From: UBA10107 sp964572885
Lineage (GTDB): Archaea > Nanobdellota > Nanobdellia > Woesearchaeales > UBA10107
Length of the DNA: 19,722 nt
Reading direction: 5' to 3'
Assembly (NCBI GenBank): GCA_964572885.1
Contig: CAZNFC010000008.1
Location: 1 to 19,722, forward strand
Shown here: piece after piece, positions 19,631-19,722 of the stretch
How positions within the stretch are numbered: position 1 is the first letter of the stretch
Layout of the letters: every line of letters starts with the position of its first letter
The notes under the pieces: generated by a model
The model's database searches: none
What the model saw: the letters and a program-made list of their open reading frames with translations, nothing else
What the model was told of the DNA's origin: nothing
Program-made: the position numbers and the translations under genes

Positions 19631-19722
19631 GTTGTTTTTCGATTTTCTCCTCGAAAACTAATTCCTTAATGGTAGGAACAACTTCTGTTATTTTCTTTCC
19701 TAATTCTTTCTGGAATACTTCT
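19608..19722 (-). CDS. 3' end of an unknown gene upstream of ftsZ (5' end off window)
   Basis: A minus-strand frame of 37 codons enters from the right edge and stops at TAA (19608-19610). It reads Glu-Val-Phe-Gln-Lys-Glu-Leu-Gly-Lys-Lys-Ile-Thr-Glu-Val-Val-Pro-Thr-Ile and ends Pro-Leu-Asn-Thr-Ser-Lys-Thr. The composition (Lys, Glu, Val, Ile) and codon use look coding. Too little is present to name it. Its end overlaps the ftsZ TATA box. Confidence 0.55.
   Translation of the reverse strand, partial: EVFQKELGKKITEVVPTIKELVFEEKIEKQPLNTSKT

Overview
The window looks like the chromosome of a small-genome archaeon, most plausibly a DPANN lineage (Woesearchaeota/Pacearchaeota-like). Directly visible archaeal markers are the RNase P subunit Rpp21/Rnp4, archaeal Elp3, a CPSF73-like beta-CASP nuclease, a Nip7-like PUA protein, Spt5 with NGN and KOW domains, SecE/Sec61-gamma, uL11 and archaeal TATA boxes. 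The lineage is inferred from the AT-rich sequence, tight packing, many short orphan genes and reduced versions of known families. No rRNA, insertion sequence or CRISPR array was seen.

Layout, left to right. (1) 1-3024, all minus strand: a large orphan gene running off the left edge with a possible PD-(D/E)XK nuclease core, tRNA-Ile(GAU) and tRNA-Asn(GUU), then an operon of a Cys-rich exported protein, a Dph2-like protein reduced to its first domain, and a polytopic membrane protein. (2) 3050-4653, minus: a membrane-anchored coiled-coil protein built on a 34-residue repeat, and rnp4. (3) 4654-4869: a divergent intergenic region with three back-to-back hairpins closed by a fourth helix, and a 13-bp inverted repeat carrying outward-facing TATA boxes. 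(4) 4870-7485, plus: a coiled-coil protein, a Nip7-like PUA protein and a helical orphan in one overlapping operon, then a small membrane protein. (5) 7482-10809: an NSUN-type m5C methyltransferase, a degenerate LAGLIDADG protein and Elp3. (6) 10845-15151, minus: an operon of a 54-residue AbrB-like protein, a beta-CASP nuclease, a zinc-ribbon protein and an MgtA-like P-type ATPase. (7) 15254-16054, plus: a divergent proteasome-beta/HslV-like Ntn hydrolase. (8) 16055-19722: ftsZ-secE-spt5 and rpl11, normally neighbours in archaea, here separated by three small opposite-strand membrane-protein genes; rpl11 carries a long C-terminal extension.

Expression signals are unusually readable. Most first genes have a TATA box centred about 24-28 nt before the start codon, which implies leaderless mRNAs. 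Several downstream genes use GAGGT-type Shine-Dalgarno sites or ATGA/TAATG overlaps. All four convergent gene pairs overlap or abut, so their mRNA 3' ends must be mutually antisense.

The best candidates for something undescribed are the four-helix element at 4707-4796, the Ntn hydrolase at 15254-16054, the one-domain Dph2-like protein, the LAGLIDADG protein that has lost both catalytic aspartates, and the tandem two-helix membrane proteins inserted between spt5 and rpl11. All function calls rest on motif recognition by eye; no database search was possible.
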